Source of the DNA: Thereva unica
Taxonomy: Eukaryota > Arthropoda > Insecta > Diptera > Therevidae
Assembly: GCA_949987705.1 (NCBI GenBank)
Contig: OX465282.1
Span: 40,512,039 to 40,576,038 of the forward strand
Length of the DNA stretch: 64,000 nucleotides
Direction of reading: 5' to 3'
Below the pieces are notes generated by a model. It had not been told where the DNA came from. It saw nothing but the letters and a program-made list of their open reading frames with translations, and did not search any database. Within the stretch, counting starts at the first letter, position 1. Every line of letters begins with the position of its first letter. The position numbers were made by a program, and so were the translations under genes. Shown piece after piece: positions 1 to 10,756 of this stretch.

Positions 1-758
1 GCGTTTGTTGAGGTTGGATGAAGAAGTGTATGATGTTTCTTCTTACACACTTTGCACAGTCTCCAGCTTTTGCATGTATTTGTCATATGCCCCTTGACCA
101 AGCAATTGGTACAAAGACTTGATTTTCGTACTGCATCATTTCTTTGTTGGACAGACATTTTCGCTAGTTTCTCACAGGAGTATATTTTATGATTTCCCTT
201 ACAGATTGGACAAAGAGTTTGCATTGCGATGGAGCCATGATGTATTTTTAACTCTTTGCCCTTCCAGGGCGTAGCCTTTTGTTTGGTCGGGCCTTGCTTT
301 AAGTCCTCGATAGGGTCGATCACTTCTAAGGTGTAAAACCGTCTTTCCAAGAACTCGATTAATTGGCTAACGTTCTCTACTTCTCTTGGATTTTTTAAAC
401 ACTGTTCATATAGATTGCGGCTTTCCCTGTCCAACTTCTGTGTAAGTAGATATACTATGAGTAGATCCCAATTCGATGTGTCAATCCCAAGGTTTCTGAG
501 GGCTTGCAGACACTCTGTTGTAGTGTCGTGGAGTCTTTTGAGGCCCTGCTGGGATTCTTTATTGAGAGCTGGTTGATTCAGAAGGAAGCGTAGTTGAGCG
601 TTTACTAGAGCTCTTTCGTTTTGATATCGCTTGTTGAGGATCTTCCAGGCGGTATCAAAGTTTTCCTGCGTAATTTGTAGATGGTCCACTAGTTCACTTG
701 GTTCACCCGTCAGATTTGCTTTCAAGTAGAATAGTTTCTCGGTGTTGCTCAGATTCAT
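1..758 (-). pseudogene. BEL/Pao retrotransposon gag, partial (runs off left edge)
   Basis: The minus strand reads open from an in-frame stop at 801-803 to the window edge, first Met at 758. The ~250 residues match the middle and end of a BEL/Pao Gag: the DUF1759-like region (TEKLFYLKANLTGEP, TAWKILNKRYQNERALVNAQL, LKRLHDTTTECLQALR), then cysteine/histidine knuckles (CPICKGNH..C, CTNCLVKGHMTNTC, CKVCKKKHHTLLH). Gag normally carries another ~100 residues before the TELIRNDMNLSNTEK segment; here they are replaced by A/T-rich DNA, so this copy is 5'-truncated or rearranged. Protease, RT and integrase would lie left of the window. It sits downstream of an ALG11 donor site, so it is probably intronic. 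Confidence 0.85.
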
Positions 759-780
759 GTCGTTTCGAATTAACTCGGTG

Positions 781-2124
781 ACAAAAAACAAAAAAAGAAA
801 TCACGGATCTCACGCGAGAAAGTACTGACATTTATTCCAAAATCATCAAAAAAAAACTTCGAAATTATGGGAACTGTTTCGAAAATACTGAGATACATTT
901 AAAAAAACCCAGAAAAAAAAGTTAAATATTTTTGGCTACAACCTAAACAAACAAAACCTGGATTACGAAAAAAAAAATCACATTTCGAACCGCGCGCCTC
1001 GTAAACTGTCCTTTTGTTGATACCGGTGATAACGGCATCAAAAATCGGCATCAGAAATCAAAGACTTGTTTCAAGTTTTTTACGTGCACAGTTTTCGAAA
1101 AGGGGAAGAGCTGAATTGCAAGTTTTGTCTTTCTTACATACATATGTATATTGAATCAACCGGATCGAGTGATTGTGTTAGTGCAACAGAGAAGTTTTAG
1201 ATAATGTTATAGTTTAGTTTATCTGTAGCGAAGCACTCTTCCGCACGAAGTCACAATCACAAATTCAGAGCTAACATATCTTCGTGACTACTTATTTGAT
1301 AATAAAAACCACACTAGATAAAAGCCACGGAAGTCGCCAACAATATCTTCAATTTTTATGGCGGCATTTACTTTTACAAGGCACTATTTTACCATTAATG
1401 CACTTTACTCGGTTTATTCACAAGAAATTCGAATAGTAACTCTTATTTCTTTCAATATTTAATAAATCAATCGACAAAGAACACGACCGGGCAGAACCTT
1501 TCGCTGCCGAGATCAACTCGTGATCTGACAATTTTTCTGAAACTTTCCCTTATTATCCGGCAATTTGTTCCAGGTACACGTTCAGTAACTAATCTTCATT
1601 TATCTAATATTTTAAATGAAACGAAAAACAATTTAATTCAATCTTACCACAGTATTACCGCAAAATCTCACTCGTTCCCAAGAGATTCTTCACTCTTCCA
1701 CTTATCCAATAACTCGAAAAATCCAGGTACCCGCAGTTCCGATGATTCAGGCACAAACCGCAGGGTATCAAAATTTAAGCAGGATAAATGTCCTACACAG
1801 GAGGACACAGAGCAACACGCCTTGTCGGACACAGTTGTCTTTCCGTGTAAATGAAAAGCGCCCCTTATATCCAGGATTTCAGTTTGTTTTATTTATAATT
1901 TGCGTAATTTTTACAAGCCTTAAAAATACAAGCTAAATAGTTAATATAATGAAAGCCAATCACAATTCGCCATTGAAATACTACAAACTAACCAGATTTA
2001 AAAATAGGACCAACTGCTCGTAGGAAATTAATTTCGAATTCTTTTTCAGAAAAACGATCAACGGAGGCTCTAGAAGAAAAATAAAATCCGTATACCTAAA
2101 TTTAGGATCTATTAAATCAACTAG
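781..2124 (-). other. non-coding; possible BEL leader and LTR remnant
   Basis: No convincing gene. On the minus strand a tRNA-primer-site-like word (TGGCGACTTCCGTGG, 1325-1339) is preceded by DNA containing TATAAGGGG near 1865 and AATAAACCG near 1405. That order (promoter, polyadenylation word, primer site, gag) would suit a 5' LTR above 1340. I could not define TG...CA ends and no second LTR copy is in the window, so this is only a suggestion. The ALG11 exon ending at 2129 opens an intron that should cover this stretch. Confidence 0.3.
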
Positions 2125-2128
2125 TTAC

Positions 2129-2808
2129 CTGGCAGCATTTCTTATCGATTCGTTTTGCTCTTTCGTGTTGTATAGGATATTTAGGAGACAATTAGCATAT
2201 TCCAAAGCATCTACTGCTAAAAATCCAGTCTGACTTCCTTCAGATGTTTCTATAATATCCATAAGCGGCCCTCCAGATCTATTTGCAACCATTAAGAGAC
2301 CCGCGGCCATTCCTTCAACTATACTTATTCCAAAATGTTCATTCCACATTGTATGAAGTCCAATTTTAGCCGATTGATAACATTGTATAAGCTCTTGATA
2401 AGAAATATTTACTTTAAATTCTACGAATTTTTCTAGCGATAAATGTTTCGCTAAATCCATTATGTTATTTAATCTTTCAAAATCCTCTTCGTGGCGACAA
2501 GATCCGATTATCAAAAGCCTAACTTTATTCCACATATCCTCATCATTAACCAAGAGAGTTCTTAATTCATACAAAGCTTGTAACTGCAGTGGGTGGTCTT
2601 TCTCAGGTCTGAATTGACCAACAGACATTATCACAATTTTTTCGGAATCATTTCCCGTACATTGCAATGCTTTAAGATGATTCACTTCACAAGGTGGATA
2701 AACTCGATGTGTTTTAAATGGGCACCCAAACAAGTTAAGAATATGGTTCTCAGTCCACGAGGAGTTTACCATTATCGTTTGGGAGCAACATCCTACCCAG
2801 CTGTAGAG
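2129..2808 (-). CDS. ALG11: ALG11 exon (C-terminal glycosyltransferase domain)
   Basis: Internal exon of ALG11, an ER-membrane GT4 mannosyltransferase that adds the fourth and fifth mannoses to the dolichol-linked oligosaccharide from GDP-mannose. It begins after TTTTTTAAAG and ends at CCAG|GTAACT (phase 2). It encodes LYSWVGCCSQTIMVNSSWTENHI, then SVGQFRPEKDHPLQL, HTMWNEHFGISIVEGMAAG and SGGPLMDI. The E-x7-E pair (EHFGISIVE) of retaining GT4 enzymes is present. No stops or frameshifts. The remaining ~40-50 C-terminal residues should be on an exon left of the window. The preceding intron (2809-2855) is only 47 bp. Confidence 0.93.
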
Positions 2809-2855
2809 CTTTAAAAAATTAATTAAAAAATTTTCACAATTCGAAACTGGAATAC

Positions 2856-3314
2856 CTTTGCGAACGTTTTATAATACATTAATTTAATCCAAGTTAAAAA
2901 TGGATTTTTTACCACATAGCTTCGATTATTGTGTGCATATACTCTGCATTGCACTCTTCTTAACATTTCTGTACTTATGGTTGGATAGTGAATATAACAC
3001 CCAACTTTACATTGGCCAATAAAGCGAAATAATGGTAGTGTAAAAGTATAGCCCATAGTATCAAGAAAAATATCCGGCGGCAATTTATACAAAGCTTCTA
3101 AGCCCAAAATTAATGATCCTATACTTTGTCCCAGTAAAGTAAAATACGGATACATTTTAGGGTCAACTAAGTGTCTTTTCCTAAGATATATAAATTTTAC
3201 ATTGTCTTCATCTACTGCAATATTAAAAACATTCTTTGCTTTATTTAGAATTGACTTTGCTGACACATCCACATCTCCAGTGTAAATAACAATTTTTAGA
3301 TTATCGTATTTTGC
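2856..3314 (-). CDS. ALG11: ALG11 exon (N-terminal ALG11_N domain, middle part)
   Basis: Exon of exactly 153 codons with acceptor TTTTGCAG|GCA and donor AAAG|GTATTC. It encodes AKYDNLKIVIYTGDVDV, IYLRKRHLVDPKMYPYFTLLGQSIGS, PDIFLDTMGYTFTLPLF and CYIHYPTISTEML, in the order found in ALG11 across animals. It joins in frame (phase 0) to the exon ending ...WCAVRALQ at 29236 and to LYSWVGCC in the next exon. Intact. The intron before it in the transcript is ~25.9 kb (3315-29235), the one after it 47 bp. Confidence 0.94.
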
Positions 3315-3402
3315 CTGCAAAAGTAAATTTTAAATTTATTACATTATAACATGAAATAAGATAGCGATTTCAATTTGCAGGCTATGTTTTACATGTACAT
3401 AT

Positions 3403-4404
3403 CAGGGATCGTAACTGTTATAACTTATATCAAAAAAATCAGAAATTAATCACTATATTGAAACATATGAGGAGCTTTCACCCAAAAGTGAACAAATCCA
3501 CTTATGCATCGAAATGACATAAACATATTACGGGGTACTTAAAGGTGATTGTTGGAAAACGGCAGAATTTCATTGAAAATCGAATTCAATCATATACATA
3601 TTAAAAAGGCTTCTAAAATTGTATTTTCAACCAAAACATACCAAATCCACAGAGAAAAACGCAGTTTGTGTGCAATTATTCAAACTGGATTTGTTCACTT
3701 TTGCTTAAAAGCTTCTCATATATGATTTAGGACAACAGTAACAGTTAAATTTTACCAAGAATATTAAAAGTTATTTTAAGTATAATCTTTGTCTAGTATT
3801 GTTTTAAATCTTTTAAAACTGTTATTAAAGATTTTTGTTTTTTGTCCGAAATTATAATTAAAATGGACTTTTATTTTTGAAATTAAAAATAACTGTTAAA
3901 AAAGACTTATTTTTTTTTTGTCTTGCATAAAATTCTTTTGCTGAAAACAGATAAAATTATTTTGCTTAATTGTTTAAAATCAATTCAATACTATCATAAC
4001 GTAAAAGACTTTTATTTTTATATGTTAAAAATAAAAGTCTTCAGACTTTTATAAAAAAAACCTGGAAAATTAAAAATCTTAAAAAGACTTTTATGCAAGA
4101 CAGAAAAAAAGTGAGTTTTTTTTAACAGTTATTTTTATTTCAAAATCCATTTTAATTATAATTCACAGTTATTTTTAATTTTAAAAATAAGTCTTCTCAT
4201 AACAGTTTTGAAAGACTTTGTAAATGAAACACGAAAATAAGTGTTCTTAATGACCTAAAACTTTTTTAGTTAAATAAAACTGTTAACAATTTAAAAGTAA
4301 CCCCACCACAGCGTAGAACTAGTTATTCTGAGTATCCAGTATAACATTTACTATTTGATTTTTTAAGTCAAAAATACAAATATAACAGTTAATCACAATC
4401 CCTG
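3403..4404. mobile_element. hAT-like MITE, ~1.0 kb
   Basis: Ends CAGGGATCGTAACTGTTATA... and ...ATAACAGTTAATCACAATCCCTG are imperfect terminal inverted repeats starting CAGGGAT, typical of hAT elements. They are flanked by an 8-bp direct repeat with one mismatch (GTACATAT at 3395-3402, GTACACAT at 4405-4412), the hAT target-site length. The interior is A/T-rich with many inverted 'aacagttatttttatt' and 'gacttttatt' words and no ORF. It carries the smaller element at 3468-3718. Confidence 0.75.
3468..3718. mobile_element. small Tc1/mariner-type MITE nested in the hAT MITE
   Basis: Inverted arms of ~36 bp (left TGAGGAGCTTTCACCC then AAAAGTGAACAAATCCA; right the complement with a few mismatches) face each other across ~180 bp. 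Each end abuts a TA dinucleotide (3466-3467 and 3719-3720), as expected of Tc1/mariner insertions. No coding capacity. Confidence 0.6.
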
Positions 4405-4496
4405 GTACACATTCATTAAATTTAAGCAATACGATGAAATTGACTTTTTGAGTAATTGAATATAAAAAAGCAGTAGCATTAGTACATTAAATTTCT

Positions 4497-4516
4497 GGGG
4501 CCTTATTCTCTATTAC
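4497..4516. repeat. 20-bp terminal-like inverted repeat, left member
   Basis: GGGGCCTTATTCTCTATTAC here recurs as an exact reverse complement at 27367-27386, just outside the decayed LINE on the other side. The two are 22.9 kb apart. The simplest reading is that they are the two ends of a small element that was split by the LINE and everything later inserted in it. Confidence 0.6.
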
Positions 4517-4555
4517 CATACTCGAAACTGTTATTCGAAAATAAAATGCTTCCGT

Positions 4556-6456
4556 ATTTTCTTCTTCTTCTTCGATTGCTCTACAGCCCAATTTTAATCT
4601 TGGCCTCCATCAGCTTCTTCCTCCAGATGTCTCTCTGTTCCGCAGCTTGTCTGCAGTTTCTTGTATTGAGCAGCGTTGCTGTATCGGCCTTAAAATTGTC
4701 TTCTCACCTTGAGCATGGTTTGCCAAATGGTCTTTTACCATCCGTTTTTTTCGGTATCCTTGAGTTATCCATTCTTTGGACATGACCGGCCCAAAGTAAA
4801 CGCAATAGCTTGTCATGTGTCGAGAGTTTACACTCTTTGTATAGATCGTACCATTCGTGATTGTAGTGTATACTCCATGGGCCGTATATCCTTTGGAGAA
4901 CCTTCCTCTCAAGTATATCCATCTTGTCGGCGGATTTCTGGGAGATACTCCATGCTTCACATCCATAGGTAGCGTCTGTACGTATGATGGTTTTGTAGAT
5001 TCTTATTTTTGCTTTTCTGTTATTGTTATTCTGCTTTTCTGAATTTCATTACTCGCAGCAGTGAGAAGTATGTTCTGTTTGCGGCGTTTATTCTTCTTTG
5101 TTCGTCTATCGTTTCATCGTAATCTTCGCTGACTGCAGGCCCCAATTCGTTTACCCGTTCGAAGTTATATTCCGCCAAGTGGTGTGATTTTTTCTTCTTC
5201 TTTCCACCCTTGACTGAATTAGAATCTTACTCTTGTCGGCACTTATTTGCAGCCTTACATCTTTGGCTCCCTCTTCTAATTCCGTGAATATTTCTCTAAG
5301 ATATGGCAATGATCAGTTTATATAGTCAGTTTATTATAGCAGTATAGTTATCCTGCCAATTGTTTTGATTTGTTAATCAGGATTGCGCTGGCATCAATGT
5401 TTACTTTGCGAATTACCCCTTCTAGGCAGAGGTTAAATAGCATAGAAGCCTGACCATCGCCTTGCTTAAGCGTTGCTTGACTGGGATGGGCTTCGTAAAC
5501 TCTCCTTGGATTCAGACTGTACATTTTGTATTTTCCATTGTCATTTTCATTATCTTTAGGGGTATGTTGCCGCATACATGTTTTGCCTGTCGATGCTGCC
5601 TTATGCTTGTTTGAAGTCGATGAAAAGTTGATACGTCGATGTTGTATTCCTAGCATTTTCGGAGGATTTGCCTTATTGAAAAAAGTTGGTTCATTGTTAA
5701 TTTATTTCTTCTGAATCCAGCTTGGTATTCACTTATTGCAGCTTCTGCATAAGGTTCCAGTCTGGCCTTAATTATGTTTGTCATTATTTTAAATATATAC
5801 TGTGCTTAAAAGAGATATGCCTCTATAGTTTCTTGTGTATTGGGCAGATATTGCTTTGCTCCCAATCTCCAGGCATTTTTTCGTTCCTCCATATGCAGCA
5901 TAGTAATTCATGTAAAGCTGCTAGAGCGATTCGCCCCCCTCTGCTGGGATATCAATTCTTGGACATGTTGTTTTTTAAGGATTGTATGGCACTCTCTTCC
6001 AGTTGGTACTTTTGTTTCTCTGGTGTCACCCTTACGCATTAGATGGGGATCTGGGGCATGTCTGGTTCAGCAACTCACTAAATAATTCCTTCCACGGTTT
6101 CTTTACATTTTCGCTGCCTGTAGCTGTAGTGCCTTCTTTTATTCTACGTATACCGGAGGAGGGTTTGAAGCCTTTCTTGAAGAAGTTTACTTCCTTGTAT
6201 GCTTCCCGTGATTTGTTTTGCGCAAAGTTTTCCTCTGCCCTCCAGATGTAATTGCCCTCAATTTCTTGCTCCTCGTCGGTCTCTCTATGTATATTTTTCT
6301 ATTGTTATTTCTGGCCTTTATAGCTGCTTTACATTCCTCGTCGTACCATTTACTGGCTCTGGCTGTGCGTCTGTAACCTACAGTTTCCTTCTCTCATCTG
6401 TCAGTATTGTCTTCAATCTTATCCATTTTCCCTCGACTGTATCTACATTTAGTAGG
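4556..6456 (-). pseudogene. decayed LINE (RTE/CR1-like) ORF2, 3' part
   Basis: Minus-strand reverse transcriptase relic in several frames. From 5' to 3': KWYDEECKAAIKARNNN (post-endonuclease linker), YRGISLLSTVY (RT block 2-like), LKQGDGQASMLFNLCLE (RT block 4), and the tail RKVLQRIYGPWS, LLWAGHVQRMDNSRIPKK. It ends in a GAA-type microsatellite (CTT run on the plus strand at 4560-4573), a usual 3' end for such LINEs. Many stops and frameshifts. Its 5' endonuclease part is absent here; a matching piece is at 26716-27000. A very similar tail type recurs at 30638-31159. Confidence 0.75.
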
Positions 6457-6930
6457 AGAGCTAGTGGACCGTCCGAGTAACGGTGTGTCTGTAAGGCTAG
6501 AACTTCTTATGGTGATGAGTCATAGTTGCCTAAGTACAATGACCATTGCCTGGCACGCCTCAGCCCTGCACGTCATCAACCCCTATATTTTTGAAAGTGT
6601 AGGAAACATTTGAAAAAAAAACTTGTTCCTGTAAGCTTGAAATTTTTTTACCATTTTGTTTATTTGTTATTAAGTTCAAAAAAAAATTGACAGGCGTTTT
6701 CGATGAGCACAAGTACCTGACAGGTGAGCCTGAAGGTGTATTATGTGTAAATTAAAATAAACTTTATTCTGTAAAGTTGAAATTTACAGATATGTTTCTT
6801 TAGACGATTTAAAGTAAGTTGGTACAATGACAGGCGGTTCTGGCTAGCATAAGTCCTTGACAGGCGAGGGGAAAGATGAGTGCGAGTAAGAGGCGTAGCA
6901 TGAAAAATCATATCGTTGTTAAATATGGGA
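6457..6930. repeat. foldback element, left 474-bp inverted arm
   Basis: This arm is the near-identical reverse complement of 9387-9859. It opens AGAGCTAGTG..CCGTCCGAGTAACGG. It contains four copies of a TGACAGGYG word at about 6688, 6718, 6829 and 6858, arranged as two pairs with ~30-bp spacing. These may be subterminal protein-binding repeats. No direct target-site duplication was recognised. The family is unassigned; long TIRs beginning with AG occur in Polintons, but a matching 6-bp duplication is not seen. Confidence 0.8.
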
Positions 6931-7231
6931 TGTGGGTGGGGGTGAGTTTCGTGTGCAAACGATTCTACCCTCCAACATGAGCAACTTTTGCTACAAACTT
7001 TTTTCACGAAAACCTACCCTTCAGGAAATATCGAACCGTTCCCAGACCTTTTCCACACCCTGTATATATACCGCAGCTAGGTTGTGACAGCTCCTTCCTA
7101 CTTCTCTGTCTTACTCTTTCTACTCTCTATCTTCCGGCTAGAGCTGCTGTTCGACATTCTATACGGAAAAATAGATTGTCGAATAGTACAAAGGGGCTTT
7201 CCCTAAGCCTCTAGTCTACCCCATAAAAAAA

Positions 7232-7445
7232 AGAACCTTGCGTCAGGGCTTAAATTGTGGCCACTGATGGTGCCTACCTACAATTTCTAGGACCACTGTC
7301 GGCCTTGTTCAACCTTTCTTTTTGTGAAACAGGTGTTTTTACATTTTTGAGATTTACTCGAAAAGTTACCATTATTTTTTCATGATATTTTTATTGTAGG
7401 TAGGCACCATCAGTGGCCACAATTTAAGCCCTGACGCAAGGTTCT
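7232..7445. mobile_element. short palindromic MITE (~214 bp)
   Basis: AGAACCTTGCGTCAGGGCTT... is repeated as an inverted copy ending at 7445, with arms of ~55 bp that are essentially perfect (TGGCCACTGATGGTGCC near the inner end). No ORF. It sits in the loop of the foldback element at 6457-9859. Confidence 0.7.
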
Positions 7446-7789
7446 ACGATAATTACACTACCTATAATTAAATGTCAAAAAACGGCAATTTTTAATGATT
7501 TTTCAATTTTGCTGCAAAAACCTATTGACCGATATCAATGGTCCAAAACTCACAATTTTCGTCTTTTTAAGCACTATTATAATATTTTTTGTTTTCCAAA
7601 ACAACATTTTTTTCGTACCCAAAACGTGAAAACGTGTTTTCGCTACTATTATTAGCTTTTTACCACCTGTTGCCCTGGACCAATTTTATCCAAAACACAT
7701 TCATTGAATTCCGACGATTTTTCTCTTAATTATAGCGTCAAGAAATCTATTATGTCCCCCTTTTCCCCCTTTTTCCGACTGTCTTTATA

Positions 7790-8120
7790 TATAACTAGCT
7801 GGAACCCGTTGCGCCTCGCTGCACCTATCAATGTGGTGGATGGTTACCATTCAGCTCTTTCCGCAGCATTATCCGTTGTACAATATATACGCTGGTCATT
7901 TTCTAGATGTCCAAATAAATGAACAACAGTTGCATATCTTTTATGAATGGCGAATGAAAGAAATTGCGATACCGCTAGATTATTGCTAACATTACGTCCC
8001 ATTTAATATTGTGTTATTTTGCCGATCGCATTTGCATTAGCAGCACCAAAAACAGCCATGTCGCTCCCCTTCATTATAATGAATTTGATTGATTCGACGG
8101 AATTGAAAAATTCAACATTT
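7790..8120 (-). pseudogene. Helitron Rep-helicase relic
   Basis: The minus strand reads KGSDMAVFGAANANAIGKITQY, MGRNVSNNLAVSQFLSF, IHKRYATVVHLFGHLENDQ and RIYCTTDNAAERAEW with stops between. This aligns segment by segment with the plus-strand Helitron at 43580-43840 (KGSDM, VFGLSDRNAAIDEIT, MGRYISSNEAVWRILGF, ERYPTVVHLRVHLENGQR). It covers the link between the Rep Tyr region and the helicase. Sequence up to about 8440 may belong to the same copy but is too decayed to align by eye. Confidence 0.7.
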
Positions 8121-8439
8121 ATGAGAGCATTGAACGTCTTGGACAATAATGGCGAATAGAGTACGACCTAACGATAGTCAGCTTCACAATCGTAACCTTC
8201 CAAGTTATCTCTTTGCCATTGACCTTAGTCGGTCGACGAAGATACATTGGGAAAACATTGTTCCCGATAACATTTTCAGAAATCAATGCTCTTGAATATC
8301 GCTTTGAATATTTCTAACATTCATCATGATTCAGTCCCATCCCAAGTAAAAGTTATGAACAAATCTGACGACCATATTGATATTGGACATATGCTTTCCG
8401 ACACACAATGCATCAACGATTTTCCAACGTTCGTTTCGA

Positions 8440-9386
8440 ACTGTATCGATTTTCTTTGCTGAACCTAACTAAAATTGTTAAAGTAACCGCTCGGCTGCGC
8501 CAACTTTGATATTTTTTGTTCTTTTTCACTTATGCCTTTGTTGAAAACTACTAAATAAAGTCCATTTTAACATAAAAATTGGGTCAATAGCAAGAGAGGG
8601 AAGTATTGTACCTTGTTCAACAAAAATTTTTGCTTAAAATCTAACACATGCACAAATTCCTTATAGATAAAGAAACAAATGCCTTATATATAAGTAAATC
8701 TTGGTGAAGCAAGACCCATGTACCCCGAGAGTATGATAACAAACCGGTTAACCAAGTGTTAAATATTGACCCGTGTACGCCAGCCTAATGAGAGTAACAT
8801 GTAAACGCACTCTAACGTTACTACTGTTACGTTTCGGTTAATGCATTTATAATTTGACACCTCTATAGCTGCTACAATCCTTTTTTAGAACGATTTTACT
8901 TTTTTTTATTTCATTTAATAAAACAAACCGATTTCACGTACAAATCATATCAATTAAATGCGAAGAAAAAATTTCCAATAAGGATATCGACAATTCTTTT
9001 TCAAGCGCCATTACAAAAATACCAACAGACATAATCATGAAAACTATATACATAAACCTTGCTATTGAGGTCTTCTAACATAAACCACACTCAATCAGTC
9101 ATTTCATACAGCCAATTTTTCAAACATCGATTACATACAAAACAATGATTCATTTTTATATATATAGATTTATATATAATCACGCAATTTATATGTCCAT
9201 CTATTTATGGCGTTTTTTATATGTAATTTCAAGAAAAAACCTCTTTTCGCTTAAATTAAACCACATTTTTACCTCCCAGAGCCCCAAAAACCATCGTAGG
9301 ACGCTGCAAGATACCTTAAAATTTTCGTAAAACTATCTACTATAATTATAGAATATAACAAAAATCCGGATTTTCCTGCATTGGGG
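8440..9386. other. no recognisable gene; loop of the foldback element
   Basis: A/T-rich DNA between the decayed Helitron piece and the right foldback arm. I see no convincing ORF, repeat array or RNA gene in it. Confidence 0.5.
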
Positions 9387-9859
9387 TCCCATATTTAACA
9401 ACGATATGATTTTTCATGCTACGCCTCTTACTCGCACTCATCTTTCCCCTCGCCTGTCAAGGACTTATGCTAGCCAGAACCGCCTGTCATTGTACCAACT
9501 TACTTTAAATCGTCTAAAGAAACATATCTGTAAATTTCAACTTTACAGAATAAAGTTTATTTTAATTTACACATAATACACCTTCAGGCTCACCTGTCAG
9601 GTATTTGTGCTCATCGAAAACGCCTGTCAATTTTTTTTCGAACTTAATAACAAATAAACAAAATGGTAAAAAAATTTCAAGCTTACAGAACAAGTTTTTT
9701 TTTCAAATGTTTCCTACACTTTCAAAAATATAGGGGTTGATGACGTGCAGGGCTGAGGCGTGCCAGGCGATGGTCATTGTACTTAGGCAACTATGACTCA
9801 TCACCATAAGAATTTCTAGCCATACAGACACACCGTTACTCGGACGGCTCACTAGCTCT
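9387..9859. repeat. foldback element, right 473-bp inverted arm
   Basis: Reverse-complement partner of 6457-6930, with the same four TGACAGGYG words in mirror order. Together the arms bound a 3.4-kb element with a 2.46-kb loop. The arms differ by a few scattered substitutions. Confidence 0.8.
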
Positions 9860-9867
9860 TGGTCTAA

Positions 9868-10110
9868 TTATTTATGTTTGGACATATCCTTTCTGCTAGA
9901 GTTGCCTGATATCTCTCCAACACTGTTCCTACAGGCAATCGACGTCGAATTTCTTTTGTTTGGTCGATAATACGTTGTTCGTTATCGTTTGATGTTTCGC
10001 GGAGACTTTCCTTTCCGATGGTCGGGAAGGGGCCGCGCTACACGCAAGCTTATAACAGAAAATGTTCCTCGTCGTGTCCGCTTTCTCCTCCGTCTCCGCA
10101 TGTACGTTTA
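9868..10110 (-). pseudogene. possible LINE ORF2 C-terminal tail
   Basis: The minus strand gives CGDGGESGHDEEHFLL followed, after stops, by NDNEQRIIDQTKEIRRRL, PVGTVLERYQATLAERI and a stop. The Cys-x2-..His-x-x-x-His layout resembles the zinc finger that ends many R1/I-type LINE ORF2 proteins (C..C...DTAEHxLF.C). Too short and decayed for a clade. Confidence 0.35.
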
Positions 10111-10284
10111 CAATTAAAAGGGTGAAAAATTTCGTTCGGAGTTGAACTGAGCGTCATTCACACATCCTTACTAATATTATAAATGCGAAAGTAACTCTGT
10201 ATGTCTCTCTCCCTGTTACGCTTTCAGGCCTAAACCGGTGAACCGATTTTGAATAGGTTGTAAGGGGGGTTTTATTTCTTTTGT

Positions 10285-10518
10285 CAGATTTTTTCCAAAC
10301 TAACAAGGGGACGGCACGACCTTGGAGAAACGGATTTCAATGAAATTTAGTATAGTGGTAGAATACCATGTGGGTACTACCACTTTAAAATATTTCAGCG
10401 CAACGATCAGTAGAAGCTGAGAAAAATGCATCTAAAGTTCACCCCGCACTTTATATATAAGTTATGTTAAATGTTGGTTGAGCGTACCGTGGCGTAAGTG
10501 GTAATGCATCAGACTCGT
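10285..10518 (+). repeat. repeat flank with tRNA-like A box (5' half of a split tRNA-like unit)
   Basis: CTAACAAGGGGACGGCACGAC..., a ~200-bp segment also present inverted at 24081-24285 beside LINE-B. It ends in a tRNA-like sequence. A Pol III A box (TGGCGTAAGTGG, 10490-10501) is followed by ATGCATCAGACTCGT, after which LINE-A begins. Its other half (B box and T-run) is at 17013-17060. DNA just upstream (10170-10280, 'ataaatgcgaaagtaactctgta...') looks like a common insect non-autonomous repeat. Confidence 0.65.
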
Positions 10519-10756
10519 GAGTCTCGTTTGTACTCTTATCAAGAGCAGACAGACTGTGCGTTTAGACTAAAGGTCGCGAGAAAAGTCGGTGTTTTTTTTA
10601 TTAACGAGCGTTATTTAGTGAGTGATATAAATTTTCAAAATAAGAAGTGTTAATTAGATTTTCTTATTTAAAAAAAAATATATAACTTTCGAGAAAGAAA
10701 AAATTAAAGAAATAGAGGATAAAAGACCTAGTGAAGAGCATGCACACGGAAGTGGC

